The translations under genes were made by a program, and so were the position numbers. From NCBI GenBank assembly GCA_036278735.1, contig DASUKM010000001.1:34711-98710 (forward strand): a stretch of DNA of 64,000 nt. Direction: 5' to 3'. This stretch comes from DASUKM01 sp036278735 (GTDB lineage Bacteria > Acidobacteriota > Vicinamibacteria > Vicinamibacterales > 2-12-FULL-66-21). The notes beneath the pieces were generated by a model. That model saw nothing but the letters and a program-made list of their open reading frames with translations, did no database searches and was not told the origin of the DNA. Within the stretch, counting starts at the first letter, position 1. The number at the start of each line of letters is the position of its first letter. Below are positions 16,894-25,779 of the stretch, one piece after another.

Positions 16894-17010
16894 ATGCTGA
16901 AGTCTGCATCGTCGTGGCTGGCCTTCTGGATCACGCTGGTGCTCGTGCTCGGCGCCGGCTTTCTCGTCTTCCTGACGTACTTCATCGTGACGCCGCACGG
17001 CTGGCAGTAG
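16894..17010 (+). CDS. 38-residue single-span membrane peptide
   Basis: A short frame, MLKSASSWLAFWITLVLVLG and onwards, with one clear membrane helix (residues 8-32) and the tail TPHGWQ. GGGGGT lies 4 bases before the ATG. It sits 45 bases upstream of lgt on the same strand. Small membrane peptides of this form are often subunits or regulators of larger membrane enzymes; no partner is known here. Confidence 0.55.
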   Translation: MLKSASSWLAFWITLVLVLGAGFLVFLTYFIVTPHGWQ

Positions 17011-17055
17011 CGAGGCGCTTGCGCCGCGGGCCGCGGCGCGAGAGGATGGGCCGCT

Positions 17056-17799
17056 ATGGTTCCCGTCCTCTTCCATCTCGGCTCGATTGACATCACCAGT
17101 TTCGGCGTCATGGTCGCGCTGGGCGCGCTGGTGGGGCTCTGGGTGTTCCAGCGCGAACTGCGCCGGGCGCGGCTGCCCGACGCCGCCGTCGATGCCGCGA
17201 TTGTCGGCCTGTTCGGCGGCCTCGTCGGGGCAAAGCTGCTGTTCGTCGCCGAACATGCCGCCGAAACACCGTGGCTGTCGCTGCTGCTCGATCGCGGCGG
17301 GATGAGCTGGTTCGGCGGCTTCGCCGGCGGGATTCTCGCCGGCCTGGCCTTCATCGCGGTGAAGGGGTGGCCGATCGTGCCGGTGATTGCCGCCGCGACG
17401 CCCGCGCTCGCGATCGGCCAGCTGCTGGGGCGCATCGGCTGCTTCCTGGTCGGCGACGACTACGGCCGGCCGACCAGCCTGCCCTGGGGCGTTGCCTTTC
17501 CGAAAGGACTGCCCCCGACCACGCAGCGCGTCCACCCGACGCAGCTCTACGAAGCCGTGTTTCTCGGGGTCCTGACCTGGTTGTTGATCCGCTGGCGCCG
17601 GCGCGGCGCGAGCGATCGGATGGTCCTCGGCGCCTATTTCCTGCTGGCCGGCGGGTTCAGGTTCCTGCTGGAATTTATTCGCGTGAATACGCGCGTGCTC
17701 GGACCGTTCACCGTCGCGCAGCTCTGTTCGGCAGGAGTCGTCGTGCTCGGCGTCGTGCTGCTGGCCAGGCCGCGCCGGGCTCACGCGCGCGTCGCGTGA
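17056..17799 (+). CDS. lgt: prolipoprotein diacylglyceryl transferase
   Basis: A 247-residue inner-membrane enzyme that attaches diacylglycerol from phosphatidylglycerol to the lipobox cysteine of prolipoproteins. The Lgt signature GRIGCFLVGDDYG is present (essential Arg, then Gly-rich loop). HPTQLYE and a C-terminal GGFRFLLEFIR supply further conserved residues. Seven hydrophobic segments are apparent. The start ATG follows a GAGAGGATGGGCC stretch. It would serve the lipoproteins of the cell, such as the one at 41265-41732. Confidence 0.93.
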   Translation: MVPVLFHLGSIDITSFGVMVALGALVGLWVFQRELRRARLPDAAVDAAIVGLFGGLVGAKLLFVAEHAAETPWLSLLLDRGGMSWFGGFAGGILAGLAFIAVKGWPIVPVIAAATPALAIGQLLGRIGCFLVGDDYGRPTSLPWGVAFPKGLPPTTQRVHPTQLYEAVFLGVLTWLLIRWRRRGASDRMVLGAYFLLAGGFRFLLEFIRVNTRVLGPFTVAQLCSAGVVVLGVVLLARPRRAHARVA

Positions 17800-17801
17800 G
17801 G

Positions 17802-17958
17802 GATCCGGGTCGTTCCGGGTTCCGGGTTCAGGGTTCCGAGTTGGGTTCGGGGTTCGGGGTTCCGCGTCGGGTTCGGGTTCCGCCCTCCGCCCTCCGCCTT
17901 CCGCCCCCCGCCCTCCGCCTTCCGCCTTCCGCCCTCCGCCTTCCGCCCTCCGCCCCCG
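17802..17958. repeat. GGGTTC then CCGCCYTCC low-complexity repeat
   Basis: The first half is GGTTCCGGGTTC/GGGTTCGGG copies, the second half CCGCCCTCCGCCTTCC copies. It fills the whole gap between the convergent genes lgt and 17963-18436. Both repeat types are thus found side by side. Confidence 0.8.
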
Positions 17959-17962
17959 CGTT

Positions 17963-18436
17963 TTACGGTTTGTACAGCGCGCCCAGGATGGCGCCGTAGA
18001 TCACGTGCGCGATCAGCGTGCTCACGGGGGTGCCGCGTCCGTAGTGCAGCGCGAGGAAACCGGGGGGCTGCAGGAGCCGATTCGGCGTCGGGCCGTAGTA
18101 CTCGCTGACCATGTGGGGATGAATGCCCGGCAGGATCAGCATCCCGATCGTGAGCAGGAAGAAGCCGTGCACCAGCCCCATGGCGGCGCCGAGCAGCGTG
18201 TTGGCCCAGCCAAGCTCGTGGAAGATGGCGCCGTACAACAGCGCGAAGACCATGCCGTTGACGAAGTGCGCGGCGACGCCGAACACCATCGCGCGATCGC
18301 GCCCCGGCGTGAAGATCGTGCCGAGCAGGAACGGCATGCTCATGCGCGTGAAGCCGAGCCCCTGGCTCGCCGACATGATCGTGGTCAACAGGATCGTGGC
18401 GGCGAAGCCCGCCAGCAGAATGCCGCCGAAGTTCAT
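17963..18436 (-). CDS. small multi-span membrane protein, coupled to the GH15 gene
   Basis: A 157-residue protein with about five hydrophobic helices (LLAGFAATILLTTIM at the start, AHVIYGAILGALYKP at the end). The ATG at 18436 overlaps the GH15 stop codon as ATGA, so translation is coupled. It resembles the 16292-16750 protein in helix order and closing motif. A soluble His/Pro-rich loop (GIHPHMVSEYYGPTPNRL) lies before the last helix. Function unknown; coupling suggests it is made together with the GH15 enzyme. Confidence 0.78.
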   Translation of the reverse strand: MNFGGILLAGFAATILLTTIMSASQGLGFTRMSMPFLLGTIFTPGRDRAMVFGVAAHFVNGMVFALLYGAIFHELGWANTLLGAAMGLVHGFFLLTIGMLILPGIHPHMVSEYYGPTPNRLLQPPGFLALHYGRGTPVSTLIAHVIYGAILGALYKP

Positions 18437-20274
18437 ATCTTCTCCCCGCCTCCAGCCGGCTGCTCCTGCGGCCGGCCCGAACACCGCGCGAGCGTGAGCC
18501 CGGCGCTGATCAGTCCCACGTGCGTGAACGCCTGGGGAAAGTTGCCGAGCGCCAGGCCGCTGGCCGGGTCGACTTCCTCGGCGAACAGGCCGAGATCGTT
18601 CGCGTACCCGAGCAGCGCCTCGAAGCGCTCCCTGGCCTCGTCGACGCGTCCCTCGAGCGCGCAGGCCTCCACGCCCCAGAAGCCGCAGATGCCGAACGTC
18701 CCCTCCCCGCCCGGCAGCCCGTCGTCGGCGCGATAGCGGTACAGGAGCGGTCCGTGGCCGAGATGCGCGTCGACCGCGCGTCGCGTGCCCTTCATCCGCT
18801 CGCTGTGGGGATCCGCGAAGCCGACGAACGACAACCGCAGCAGGCTCGCGTCGAGATGACGATCCTCGTACGAGGCGACGTAGGTGTTGAGGCGATCGTC
18901 CCACGCCTGCGTTTCCACCTGCTCGCGGATGGCGTCGCGCTCGCGACGAAAGCGCTCGAACGGACACCGGAGATGGCCGTCCTGGTGGAGCTTCAACAAG
19001 CGATCCAGCGCGACCCAGCACATCACCTTCGAGTGCGTGTTCTGACGCTTGCCGCCGCGGGGCTCCCAGATGCCCTCGTCGGCGTCGCGCCAGACCTGGC
19101 ACACCGTTTCTCCGAGGCCGCGCAGCAGCCGTCCGGTACCGCGATCGATCCGGCCGCCGCGGATCACGTACTCGTGGACGGCGCCGATCACCTCGCCGTA
19201 GACGTCGAGCTGCACCTGGTGCGTCGCGCCGTTGCCAACACGGACCGGCCTGGACCCGCGATAGCCCTCGAGGTGGTCGAGATGCCGCTCCGGCATCTCG
19301 GTGCCGCCGAACACGTTGTACAGGATCTGCAGCTTGGGACGCGTCAGCCGCGTGGCGTGCAGCAGCCACGAGAGGAACGCCTCCCCTTCCACGGTGAACC
19401 CGAGATCCAGCAGCGATCGCAGCGTGAGCGACGCGTCCCGCAGCCAGCAGTACCGATAGTCCCAGTTGCGCACCCCGCCGATTTCTTCGGGCAGCGACGT
19501 CGTCGGGGCGGCGATGACGGCGCCGGACGGCGCGTAGGTCAACAGCTTGAGCGCGAGCGCGCTGCGGAGGATGGCGTCGCGATAATGCCAGTCGTACGTG
19601 AACTGACTCGCCCATTGCTGCCACCACAGCACCGAGCCGTCGATCTGCCGGTGCGCGTTGTCCCCCTCGGCCGGCATGACGGCCGGCCAGCCGTGCGAGA
19701 ACGACCAGCCGAACAACAGACGCTCGCCGGCGCGAACCGCGCGGCGTCCCGTCGCCTTGCGCTGGTCGGCGGCGATCGTCAGCGGCACGTCGCTGTGGAG
19801 CAGCAAGACGACGAGCCCCTGCTCCGCGATCAGCGTGTCGTGCGGATGCGGACGCAGGGTCACCGGCAGCCGGCCGTAGTCGAGCCGCGGCTCGTACCGG
19901 ACCTCGATCTCGACTTCCCCCTCGATCCCTTCGACGCGGCGGAGGATCTCGTGCTCCGGCCACAGCTCGCGCCCCTTCGTCTCCTCGTCGGCCACCGGCA
20001 TGACGTCGATCAGCCGGACGACGCCCGAGGGGGTATGAAACGTCGTCTCGAGCACGTTGCTCGCTTCGACGTAGCGGCGCGTCACCCTGTAGTCGCCGGT
20101 TGGTCCGACCCGGAAGCAGCCGCCCTGCCGGAGGTCGAGCAGGGCCGCGAAGATAGAAGGGCTGTCGAACCGGGGCAGACAGAGCCAGTCGATGGATCCG
20201 TCGCGGGAGACCAGCGCGGCGGAACGGCAGTCGCCGATGATGCCGTAGTCGCCGATTGACAGATAGCCGGCCAT
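18433..20274 (-). CDS. glycoside hydrolase family 15 protein (glucoamylase/trehalase-like)
   Basis: A 613-residue cytoplasmic-type protein without a signal peptide. The N-terminal beta-sandwich begins IGDYGIIGDCRSAALVSRDG SIDWLC, a hallmark of bacterial GH15 enzymes of the trehalase/glucoamylase group. The (alpha/alpha)6 barrel has the catalytic-acid region NWDYRYCWLRDAS and the second acid in LPGGEGTFGICGFW. By family it would hydrolyse trehalose or malto-oligosaccharides with inversion; I cannot tell which. The stop codon overlaps the start of the downstream membrane protein. Confidence 0.9.
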   Translation of the reverse strand: MAGYLSIGDYGIIGDCRSAALVSRDGSIDWLCLPRFDSPSIFAALLDLRQGGCFRVGPTGDYRVTRRYVEASNVLETTFHTPSGVVRLIDVMPVADEETKGRELWPEHEILRRVEGIEGEVEIEVRYEPRLDYGRLPVTLRPHPHDTLIAEQGLVVLLLHSDVPLTIAADQRKATGRRAVRAGERLLFGWSFSHGWPAVMPAEGDNAHRQIDGSVLWWQQWASQFTYDWHYRDAILRSALALKLLTYAPSGAVIAAPTTSLPEEIGGVRNWDYRYCWLRDASLTLRSLLDLGFTVEGEAFLSWLLHATRLTRPKLQILYNVFGGTEMPERHLDHLEGYRGSRPVRVGNGATHQVQLDVYGEVIGAVHEYVIRGGRIDRGTGRLLRGLGETVCQVWRDADEGIWEPRGGKRQNTHSKVMCWVALDRLLKLHQDGHLRCPFERFRRERDAIREQVETQAWDDRLNTYVASYEDRHLDASLLRLSFVGFADPHSERMKGTRRAVDAHLGHGPLLYRYRADDGLPGGEGTFGICGFWGVEACALEGRVDEARERFEALLGYANDLGLFAEEVDPASGLALGNFPQAFTHVGLISAGLTLARCSGRPQEQPAGGGEKI

Positions 20275-20308
20275 CAGCGCAGCGGAGCGGACGGGGAGGG
20301 CACGCCGA

Positions 20309-20764
20309 TCAAGCGACCGGCGAGAGAGGTGCCGGCGCGGGGGCTTCGCGGGCGGTCATCAGAATGCCGTAGCGGATCGCGCCATCCGCCGTCCGGATGG
20401 GCGCGACGTCGAAGGGCTGCCGCCCGGGATCGGCGGCGCACACGAATCGCAGGGGGACACCCGCGAGCGCATCCCGGCACCGCTGCTCGATTTCCGATCG
20501 GAGCGGCGGCGGAAACAGATCGGCGACGGAGCGCACGCGCGCACCGTGCCCGTGGACGGCGAGCTGCCGATCGAACACGAGCCCGTCGCGCGGAGAGCCT
20601 CCACCGAACCAGCTCGCCCCGGCGTAGAGCAGGCCGCCGATGACGGCCGCGCTGGCGCCAATCCCCAGCGCCGAGCGGCCAAGCGCCGACACCAGGCCGG
20701 CAAAGACCAGCACCAGCCCGAACGACAACAGAACGGTCGACACGACGCGGTGCATCAGTGGCAT
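20309..20764 (-). CDS. membrane protein of unknown function
   Basis: A 151-residue protein with two hydrophobic helices at the N-terminus (VVSTVLLSFGLVLVFAGLV and ALGIGASAAVIGGLLYAGASW) and a soluble C-terminal half with FDRQLAVHGHGARVRSVADL and FVCAADPGRQPFDVAPI. TATGAT at 20778-20783 precedes the ATG by 13 bases; ATG 20755 is the alternative start. It lies upstream of the GH15 gene on the same strand. No family recognised. Confidence 0.65.
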   Translation of the reverse strand: MPLMHRVVSTVLLSFGLVLVFAGLVSALGRSALGIGASAAVIGGLLYAGASWFGGGSPRDGLVFDRQLAVHGHGARVRSVADLFPPPLRSEIEQRCRDALAGVPLRFVCAADPGRQPFDVAPIRTADGAIRYGILMTAREAPAPAPLSPVA

Positions 20765-20889
20765 GCAGATCGTTGCCATCATACGCAAGACCCGCCGAAT
20801 CCTATCTCAACCATAGCGATTCCGCTTGGGAGGCCCGGGAACGCTGTGCTAGGCTAACCGCGCACCGGCTCCCCTCCGATACTCCAGGC

Positions 20890-21120
20890 ATGTCCACCTG
20901 TCCGCGCTGCAAGGGTCACCTTACAGACGGGCACCGCTGTCCCCGGCGCCCGACCCTGGTGGCCATCGAGATGCTGTTGTGGGCGATGGGAGGCGGCGTG
21001 GCCGCCCTGTTGCTCGTCGCGGCCTTCGATCCGCGCGGGCAGCTCGCGAATCTGGACTCGGTGAGTTTTGCGGCCGGCGCCGTGCTGGCCGTCGGCGTCA
21101 ATCGCGCACTGCGCCCGTGA
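20890..21120 (+). CDS. small zinc-ribbon membrane protein
   Basis: A 76-residue protein beginning MSTCPRCKGHLTDGHRCPRR, a compact Cys-x2-Cys zinc-finger-like start, followed by two hydrophobic helices (LLWAMGGGVAALLLVAAF and FAAGAVLAVGVNRAL). The layout resembles small zinc-ribbon membrane proteins of unknown role. Its stop codon overlaps an in-frame GTG at 21117 that could be an upstream start for the next gene. Confidence 0.65.
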   Translation: MSTCPRCKGHLTDGHRCPRRPTLVAIEMLLWAMGGGVAALLLVAAFDPRGQLANLDSVSFAAGAVLAVGVNRALRP

Positions 21121-21170
21121 CGGCAGCATTCTTGCTGTTCCGCGCGGTGTTGCGCGAGGGGAACCGCGAT

Positions 21171-21536
21171 ATGTCACACACGACCAGCGTCGAACCCAGT
21201 TCCGCCCGACCCGACACCCACGACGGCTCCGTCCCGCAGCCTCTGGTGCTGCTCGCCGACGCGAACGCCTCGACACGCACGCGGCGCACGCGGCAGATCC
21301 GGACGCGTGGCTTCCGGATTGCCCTCGCGCGCACGGGGTTCGAAACGATCGTCAAGGCCTCCTGCCAGCTCCCCGACCTGATACTGATCGACGGCGCTCT
21401 CGAAGCGGAGACATCGGCGACGATGGCCTTGCTCGGGTCCTGCCCCGCGACCGCGCACATCCCCGTCGTCTGCGTGACGAGCGGGCGTCCGGTGCCCGGC
21501 CGCGTGCTGGCCGAACTGCAGCAAGCGGTGCGCTGA
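21171..21536 (+). CDS. divergent receiver-like protein
   Basis: A 121-residue protein. ATG 21171 has GAGGGGAACC about 7 bases upstream. After a disordered Ser/Thr-rich N-terminus, residues 25-120 follow the receiver plan: VLLADANASTR (acidic site reduced to AD), the phosphoacceptor-position Asp in LILIDGALEAE, and VVCVTSGRP in place of the usual Thr...Lys-Pro end. The conserved lysine is missing, so it may not be phosphorylated in the normal way. It converges with the hybrid kinase at 21626. Confidence 0.65.
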   Translation: MSHTTSVEPSSARPDTHDGSVPQPLVLLADANASTRTRRTRQIRTRGFRIALARTGFETIVKASCQLPDLILIDGALEAETSATMALLGSCPATAHIPVVCVTSGRPVPGRVLAELQQAVR

Positions 21537-21625
21537 GCTTCTCTGGTCAGGGCATGAAGCCCTGACCCACACCTCGCCAGTCAGGCTCCGGACAGGCAGA
21601 CGCGCAGCCCGACAGCCTTCCCCGT

Positions 21626-23725
21626 TCAGTGCGAGCGCGCAAGCTCCGCGATGGTCTTGACAAGAAGGTCGGCCGGGACCGGCCTGGCCAGATGGCGCGC
21701 GAAGGGATGCCTCGACGCGCGGCTCCCCTCCCCCGCGCGGGCCTTTTCCATGACGGCGACCACGGGCGGAGTGGGACGGCCCGGGCAGCGGTCCTGGATT
21801 TGCCGCAGAAACGCCGATCCGTCCACCGGCGCCCCGGCGAAGTCCGCGACGACGACGTCGGGATGGAACCGCTCGATCGTCTCGAGCGCGGCCAGCGCCG
21901 ATGCGACGGCGGCGACCTCCGCCCCGGCACGCTGCAGCGCCACGACCGTCGACTCCCGCGAGTGGCTGTCGCCGTCGAGCGCCACTACCCGCACCTCGCG
22001 AAGCGGCGAGTCCTCGACGGGAACCGGCGCGGGGTCCCCTGCCTGCTGCGGCACACGCGCCGGCAGCGTGACGACGAACGTCGCCCCGTGCCCGAGGCCG
22101 TCGCTCTCGGCCGTCACCGTGCCGCCGTGCAGCTCCACGAGGTGCCGGACTATCGCGAGGCCGAGCCCCAGCCCGCTGTGCGCGCGCGTCGTACTCGAAT
22201 CCGCCTGCCGGAACCGATCGAACACGTAGGGGATGAACGAGCCGTCGATCCCGATGCCCGTATCGCGGACCGTGATCTGGACGACGCTGCCGGGCTCCTC
22301 CACGAGCACGTCGACCCGGCCGTCGGCGGGTGTGAACTTTACGGCGTTCGCGACCAGATTCCAGACAACCTGCTGCAGCCGGTCGGCGTCGGCAGTCACC
22401 TCCAGGTGCAGCGGCGCCACGCTGACGGCCAGATCGAGGCCGCGGGCGCGCGCCGCCGGCCGGACCGCGTCGACGGCCGCCCGTACGACGGCGGCCACGT
22501 CCACGATCGCCGGATTGAGCCGCAGGTTCCCGCTGACCACCCGCGACACGTCGAGCAAGTCGTCGATCAGTACGAGCTGCGCCTGCGCGTTGCGCTCGAT
22601 GCTCTCGATCGCCCGCTGCGCGCCGGCGGCATCCGGCGCCTGCTGTCGCAGGAGCTGCGCCCACCCGAGCAGCGCGTTGAGCGGCGTCCGCAGTTCGTGC
22701 GAGAGCGTCGCGAGGAACTCGTCCTTCACCCGGTTGGCGTCCTGCGCGTGCTGATACAACAGCGCGTTGTCGAGCGCGAGCGCCGCGCGGGAGGCGATGT
22801 CGGTCACGACGGGCAAATCGCGCGCGCCGAGGGTTCTCGCGGTCCCGAACGCGCCAATCGTGAACAGTCCCAGCGTGCGGCCCCTGGCGCGCAGCGGCGC
22901 CATCACGAACGAGCGCACGGCAAAGGCGCGCAGCAGCGCGGCGTGTTCGGGGTTCTGCGCGGCGCGCGCCAGCGCGTCCTCGCCGCAGCGCTCGATGACG
23001 AGCGGCGTGCCGGTCCGGATCACGCGCGTCGCGTCGCTCTCGACGTGCAGCACCGGCGGGTAGCGATGCAGCGCGCGGGCGAGGGCCTCTTTCGCGGGAT
23101 CCCCGACCGCGAAGGCGACGCGCGCGACCGTCCCGTCTTCCCGCAGGACGTCAATGGCGCAGTAGTCGCCGATCGTGGGCACCGCGAGGGCGGCGAGGGC
23201 GGAAAAGGTCTCTTCGTACTCGAGTGACGAGGACAGCACCCGGCTCGCCTCGGCGACGAAGCGCTGCTCGCGTTCGACGCGGCGCCGTTCGGTGACGTCG
23301 ACCGCCACCATCACCGCCCCGCGCACGCGATGGCCGTCGTCGAACAGGGGCATTGCGTGCATGAACAGGGCGAGGTGGGAACCGTCGGCGCGCTGCAGAT
23401 CGATTTCCGTGCGGGTGATTTCGCGCCCCTCGCGCACGGCGCGCCGCAGCGGCAGCGCGTCGGTGGGGATCTCGTGATTTTCGCGCAGGAACTGCGCGCG
23501 GCGGTGCCAGGTTTCGAGCGGCAGCAGGCGCAGCTCGGACGGCGTCCCCAGCATCGTCGCAAACGCGCGGTTGAAGCGCACCTGATGGCAGTCCGCGTCT
23601 TCGGCGATCGCGATCCCCACGGGCAGCATGTCGAGCAGCGCCTCGAGCTCGTCGACGCGGTGACGCAGCGCCTGCGCGAGCTGCCGCATCAGGGCCGCCG
23701 GCGTCTCGGAGGAAGGGAGAGCCAT
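21626..23725 (-). CDS. hybrid sensor histidine kinase (PAS-GAF-HisKA-HATPase-receiver)
   Basis: A 699-residue cytoplasmic kinase. Residues about 20-145 form a PAS domain ending in the PAC-type VAVDVTERRR. Residues 160-320 form a GAF domain. HisKA has the phosphorylatable His343 in SHELRTPLN. The ATPase has the N box NLVANAVKF, DTGIGID and GLGLGLAIV. Residues about 580-699 are a receiver domain with Asp in VVVADFAGAPVDG, but the usual Lys-Pro end is Arg-Pro (HLARPV). No membrane helix is present, so the stimulus is cytoplasmic. TACAAT at 23746-23751 on the minus strand is a likely -10. Its partner is not adjacent apart from the receiver-like gene at 21171. Confidence 0.9.
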   Translation of the reverse strand: MALPSSETPAALMRQLAQALRHRVDELEALLDMLPVGIAIAEDADCHQVRFNRAFATMLGTPSELRLLPLETWHRRAQFLRENHEIPTDALPLRRAVREGREITRTEIDLQRADGSHLALFMHAMPLFDDGHRVRGAVMVAVDVTERRRVEREQRFVAEASRVLSSSLEYEETFSALAALAVPTIGDYCAIDVLREDGTVARVAFAVGDPAKEALARALHRYPPVLHVESDATRVIRTGTPLVIERCGEDALARAAQNPEHAALLRAFAVRSFVMAPLRARGRTLGLFTIGAFGTARTLGARDLPVVTDIASRAALALDNALLYQHAQDANRVKDEFLATLSHELRTPLNALLGWAQLLRQQAPDAAGAQRAIESIERNAQAQLVLIDDLLDVSRVVSGNLRLNPAIVDVAAVVRAAVDAVRPAARARGLDLAVSVAPLHLEVTADADRLQQVVWNLVANAVKFTPADGRVDVLVEEPGSVVQITVRDTGIGIDGSFIPYVFDRFRQADSSTTRAHSGLGLGLAIVRHLVELHGGTVTAESDGLGHGATFVVTLPARVPQQAGDPAPVPVEDSPLREVRVVALDGDSHSRESTVVALQRAGAEVAAVASALAALETIERFHPDVVVADFAGAPVDGSAFLRQIQDRCPGRPTPPVVAVMEKARAGEGSRASRHPFARHLARPVPADLLVKTIAELARSH

Positions 23726-23909
23726 GGTTTCGACCGGAAGCGCAGATTGTACGACAACGTCGGGCCGATGAAGCTCGACCGGACCGGAAAATCGGCTCCG
23801 GCGTGCACCGGCGCGTCCGAGCTCATCTGCAGCCGCGCCAGGCCACGCACGCGCTCTGATATAGTGGCGCGCCGCCGTGCGCCCGTCGGCGCCGGCCCGG
23901 AGGAGACCC

Positions 23910-24545
23910 ATGATCAACACAGTCCGCAGGGGCACGGCGCTGCCCGCCGTCCTGCTGCTCACGGCTGGCGTCTGCGTCGCGCAGACCACCGGTCCGGCGC
24001 GCGCGAAGGCGTCCGCCAACGATCCCGACATGAAGGAACTGGCGGCCTACACGCTGACGCTGCCAGGCGTGCAGCAGGTGGACCGCGTGAACCGCGACAT
24101 GATCGCGTCGCTGAAAGCGGATCCGAAGTACGCGGAAGCGATCCAGGTCGAACGCGACCTGAGCGAGCTGCAGAAGAAGGAGGCGCCGAGCGAGGCGGAC
24201 CAGAAGCGGATCGAAGCGCTGCAGGCGAAGCAGGAAGCTCTCGAGAAGGATCTGCCGCAGATGGACGGCGACGCGAAGGACCTGAGCGGGATGGCGGCGC
24301 AGATGGAAAAATTTCCGCCGCTCGCCGCGGCGCTGAAGAAGGAAGGGATGACCGCGCGCGAGTACGCCAAGTTCGTGATGGCCACGATGCAGGCCTCCTT
24401 CGCCGCGGCCTTCCAGAAGTCCGGCCAGATCAAGACGCTGCCGCCGGGGATCAACGCGGCCAACGTGAAGTTCGTGCAGGACCACAAAGCGGAGCTGGAG
24501 AAGCTGCAGGAGAGCTGGAGCGAACTCAGCGGCGTGTCGAAATAG
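23910..24545 (+). CDS. exported helical protein of unknown function
   Basis: A 211-residue protein. A signal peptide (RRGTALPAVLLLTAGVCVAQ) is followed by an entirely helical, charged region with EALQAKQEALEKDL and HKAELEKLQESW coiled-coil segments. GGAGGAGACCC precedes the ATG and TATAGT lies at 23860-23865. This is probably a periplasmic protein. No family recognised. It is followed by the tRNA-Glu gene. Confidence 0.72.
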   Translation: MINTVRRGTALPAVLLLTAGVCVAQTTGPARAKASANDPDMKELAAYTLTLPGVQQVDRVNRDMIASLKADPKYAEAIQVERDLSELQKKEAPSEADQKRIEALQAKQEALEKDLPQMDGDAKDLSGMAAQMEKFPPLAAALKKEGMTAREYAKFVMATMQASFAAAFQKSGQIKTLPPGINAANVKFVQDHKAELEKLQESWSELSGVSK

Positions 24546-24594
24546 GCCCGGGGACCGCATGCTATGATCGGCCGGATCCGCATCCCGCCGATGC

Positions 24595-24670
24595 GTCCCC
24601 ATCGTCCAGAGGCCCAGGACGTGGCCCTTTCAAGGCCAAAACGCGGGTTCGAATCCCGCTGGGGACGCCA
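24595..24670 (+). tRNA. tRNA-Glu (anticodon UUC), CCA encoded
   Basis: Acceptor GTCCCCA pairs with TGGGGAC, followed by G and an encoded CCA. D stem GTCC/GGAC, anticodon stem TGGCC/GGCCA with loop CTTTCAA, T stem GCGGG/CCCGC with TTCGAAT. TATGAT at 24563-24568 is a likely -10, 26 bases upstream. Confidence 0.95.
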
Positions 24671-24852
24671 GCCTTCGCTTGCTTGGCAGACACGCCCAGG
24701 CTTCGCGTGCTACGGCTGACAGGGCGGCGAGTCGCTCCCGCAAAGGCTGTCCGCCGTAGCGCAGCCGCGTGGGTGCTTCCCTTCCGGCACGCCTTTGTTC
24801 GGGTTGGAACGCTCGCACGATAATCCACGTCCGGATGCGGTAGCATGCGGAC

Positions 24853-25779
24853 GTGCGGCGGTTCCTCTTTGTCTCGGCGACGCTCGTGGTGTCCAGTGTG
24901 CCGTGCCTGTCAGGGGCGTCGCTCCTCGACGCGTACCACTCCAAGCAAGCCTACGCCTACACGGCCCAAATCGTCGGGTTCGGTGAGCGCCAGCCTGGAC
25001 AGGTCGGCCACAGGAAGACCGAGGATCTGATCCTGAAAGTTCTGCATAAGGACGGCGCGCAGATCGAGCGCGATGACTTCACCGCGCGCACACCGCGCGG
25101 ACTCGTGTCGGGGCACAACATCATCGGCAAATTCAACGTCACCGCCGATCCGCAACAGCCAGTCTTCATCCTCGCGGGCCACTACGACACGCTCGTCAAG
25201 AAGGGCTTCGTCGGCGCGAACGACGGCGGATCGAGCACGGCCATTCTGCTGTCCTTTGCCGACGCCCTCGCCCATCAGAAGACGAAGATGCAGATTTGGC
25301 TCTTCTGGACGGATGTCGAAGAAGGAACGTTCGACACCTTCGAAGGTCATCCGGATGGGCTCTACGGCAGCATGCACTATGCGCAAAAGCTCGCGGCCAG
25401 CGGTCTCGTCCCGCGAATCAAGGGCTTCTTCCTGCTCGACATGATCGGCGACAAGGACCTGAACGTTGCGCGCGAATCGCAATCGACGCGCTGGCTGCAG
25501 GATTTCATCTCCCAGGCCGCCAGGCAGCTTGGCTATACGCAGCACTTCTTTCAGTACGCGACAGCCATCACCGACGATCAAGTGTCCTTCCTCACAGTCG
25601 GCATTCCGGCCGTCGACGTGGTTGACGCCCAGTTCGGACGCATGGGGCCCAATTTCGACGGCATGGGCGAGTTCCATCACGCCAACACCGACACCATGGA
25701 CAAAGTCTCGCAGAAGAGTCTTGAAATCGTCGGCCGAACGATTCTTCTCACCGTGGAGTTGGTCGACGCGCAAAGCTAG
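24853..25779 (+). CDS. M28-family zinc peptidase / glutaminyl cyclase-like protein, exported
   Basis: A 308-residue protein with a signal peptide (RRFLFVSATLVVSSVPCLSG) and an M28 aminopeptidase/glutaminyl-peptide cyclotransferase-like fold. The metal ligands are visible: His in AGHYDT, Asp in GANDGGSS, the Glu pair in TDVEEG, Asp in LLDMIGD and a final His in HHANTDTMDKVS. The size and the HHANTDT motif are closer to the bacterial QPCT-like branch than to larger M28 exopeptidases, so either peptide hydrolysis or pyroglutamate formation is possible. The GTG is chosen because TAGCAT at 24841-24846 lies 6 bases upstream, a leaderless arrangement. Confidence 0.85.
   Translation: MRRFLFVSATLVVSSVPCLSGASLLDAYHSKQAYAYTAQIVGFGERQPGQVGHRKTEDLILKVLHKDGAQIERDDFTARTPRGLVSGHNIIGKFNVTADPQQPVFILAGHYDTLVKKGFVGANDGGSSTAILLSFADALAHQKTKMQIWLFWTDVEEGTFDTFEGHPDGLYGSMHYAQKLAASGLVPRIKGFFLLDMIGDKDLNVARESQSTRWLQDFISQAARQLGYTQHFFQYATAITDDQVSFLTVGIPAVDVVDAQFGRMGPNFDGMGEFHHANTDTMDKVSQKSLEIVGRTILLTVELVDAQS

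Noticed and set aside
17963..19963. A 666-codon frame joining the membrane protein and much of the GH15 region
   Set aside because: Only the last 157 codons look like a protein. The upstream part is the GH15 gene read out of frame; GH15 and the membrane protein overlap by 4 bases in different frames.
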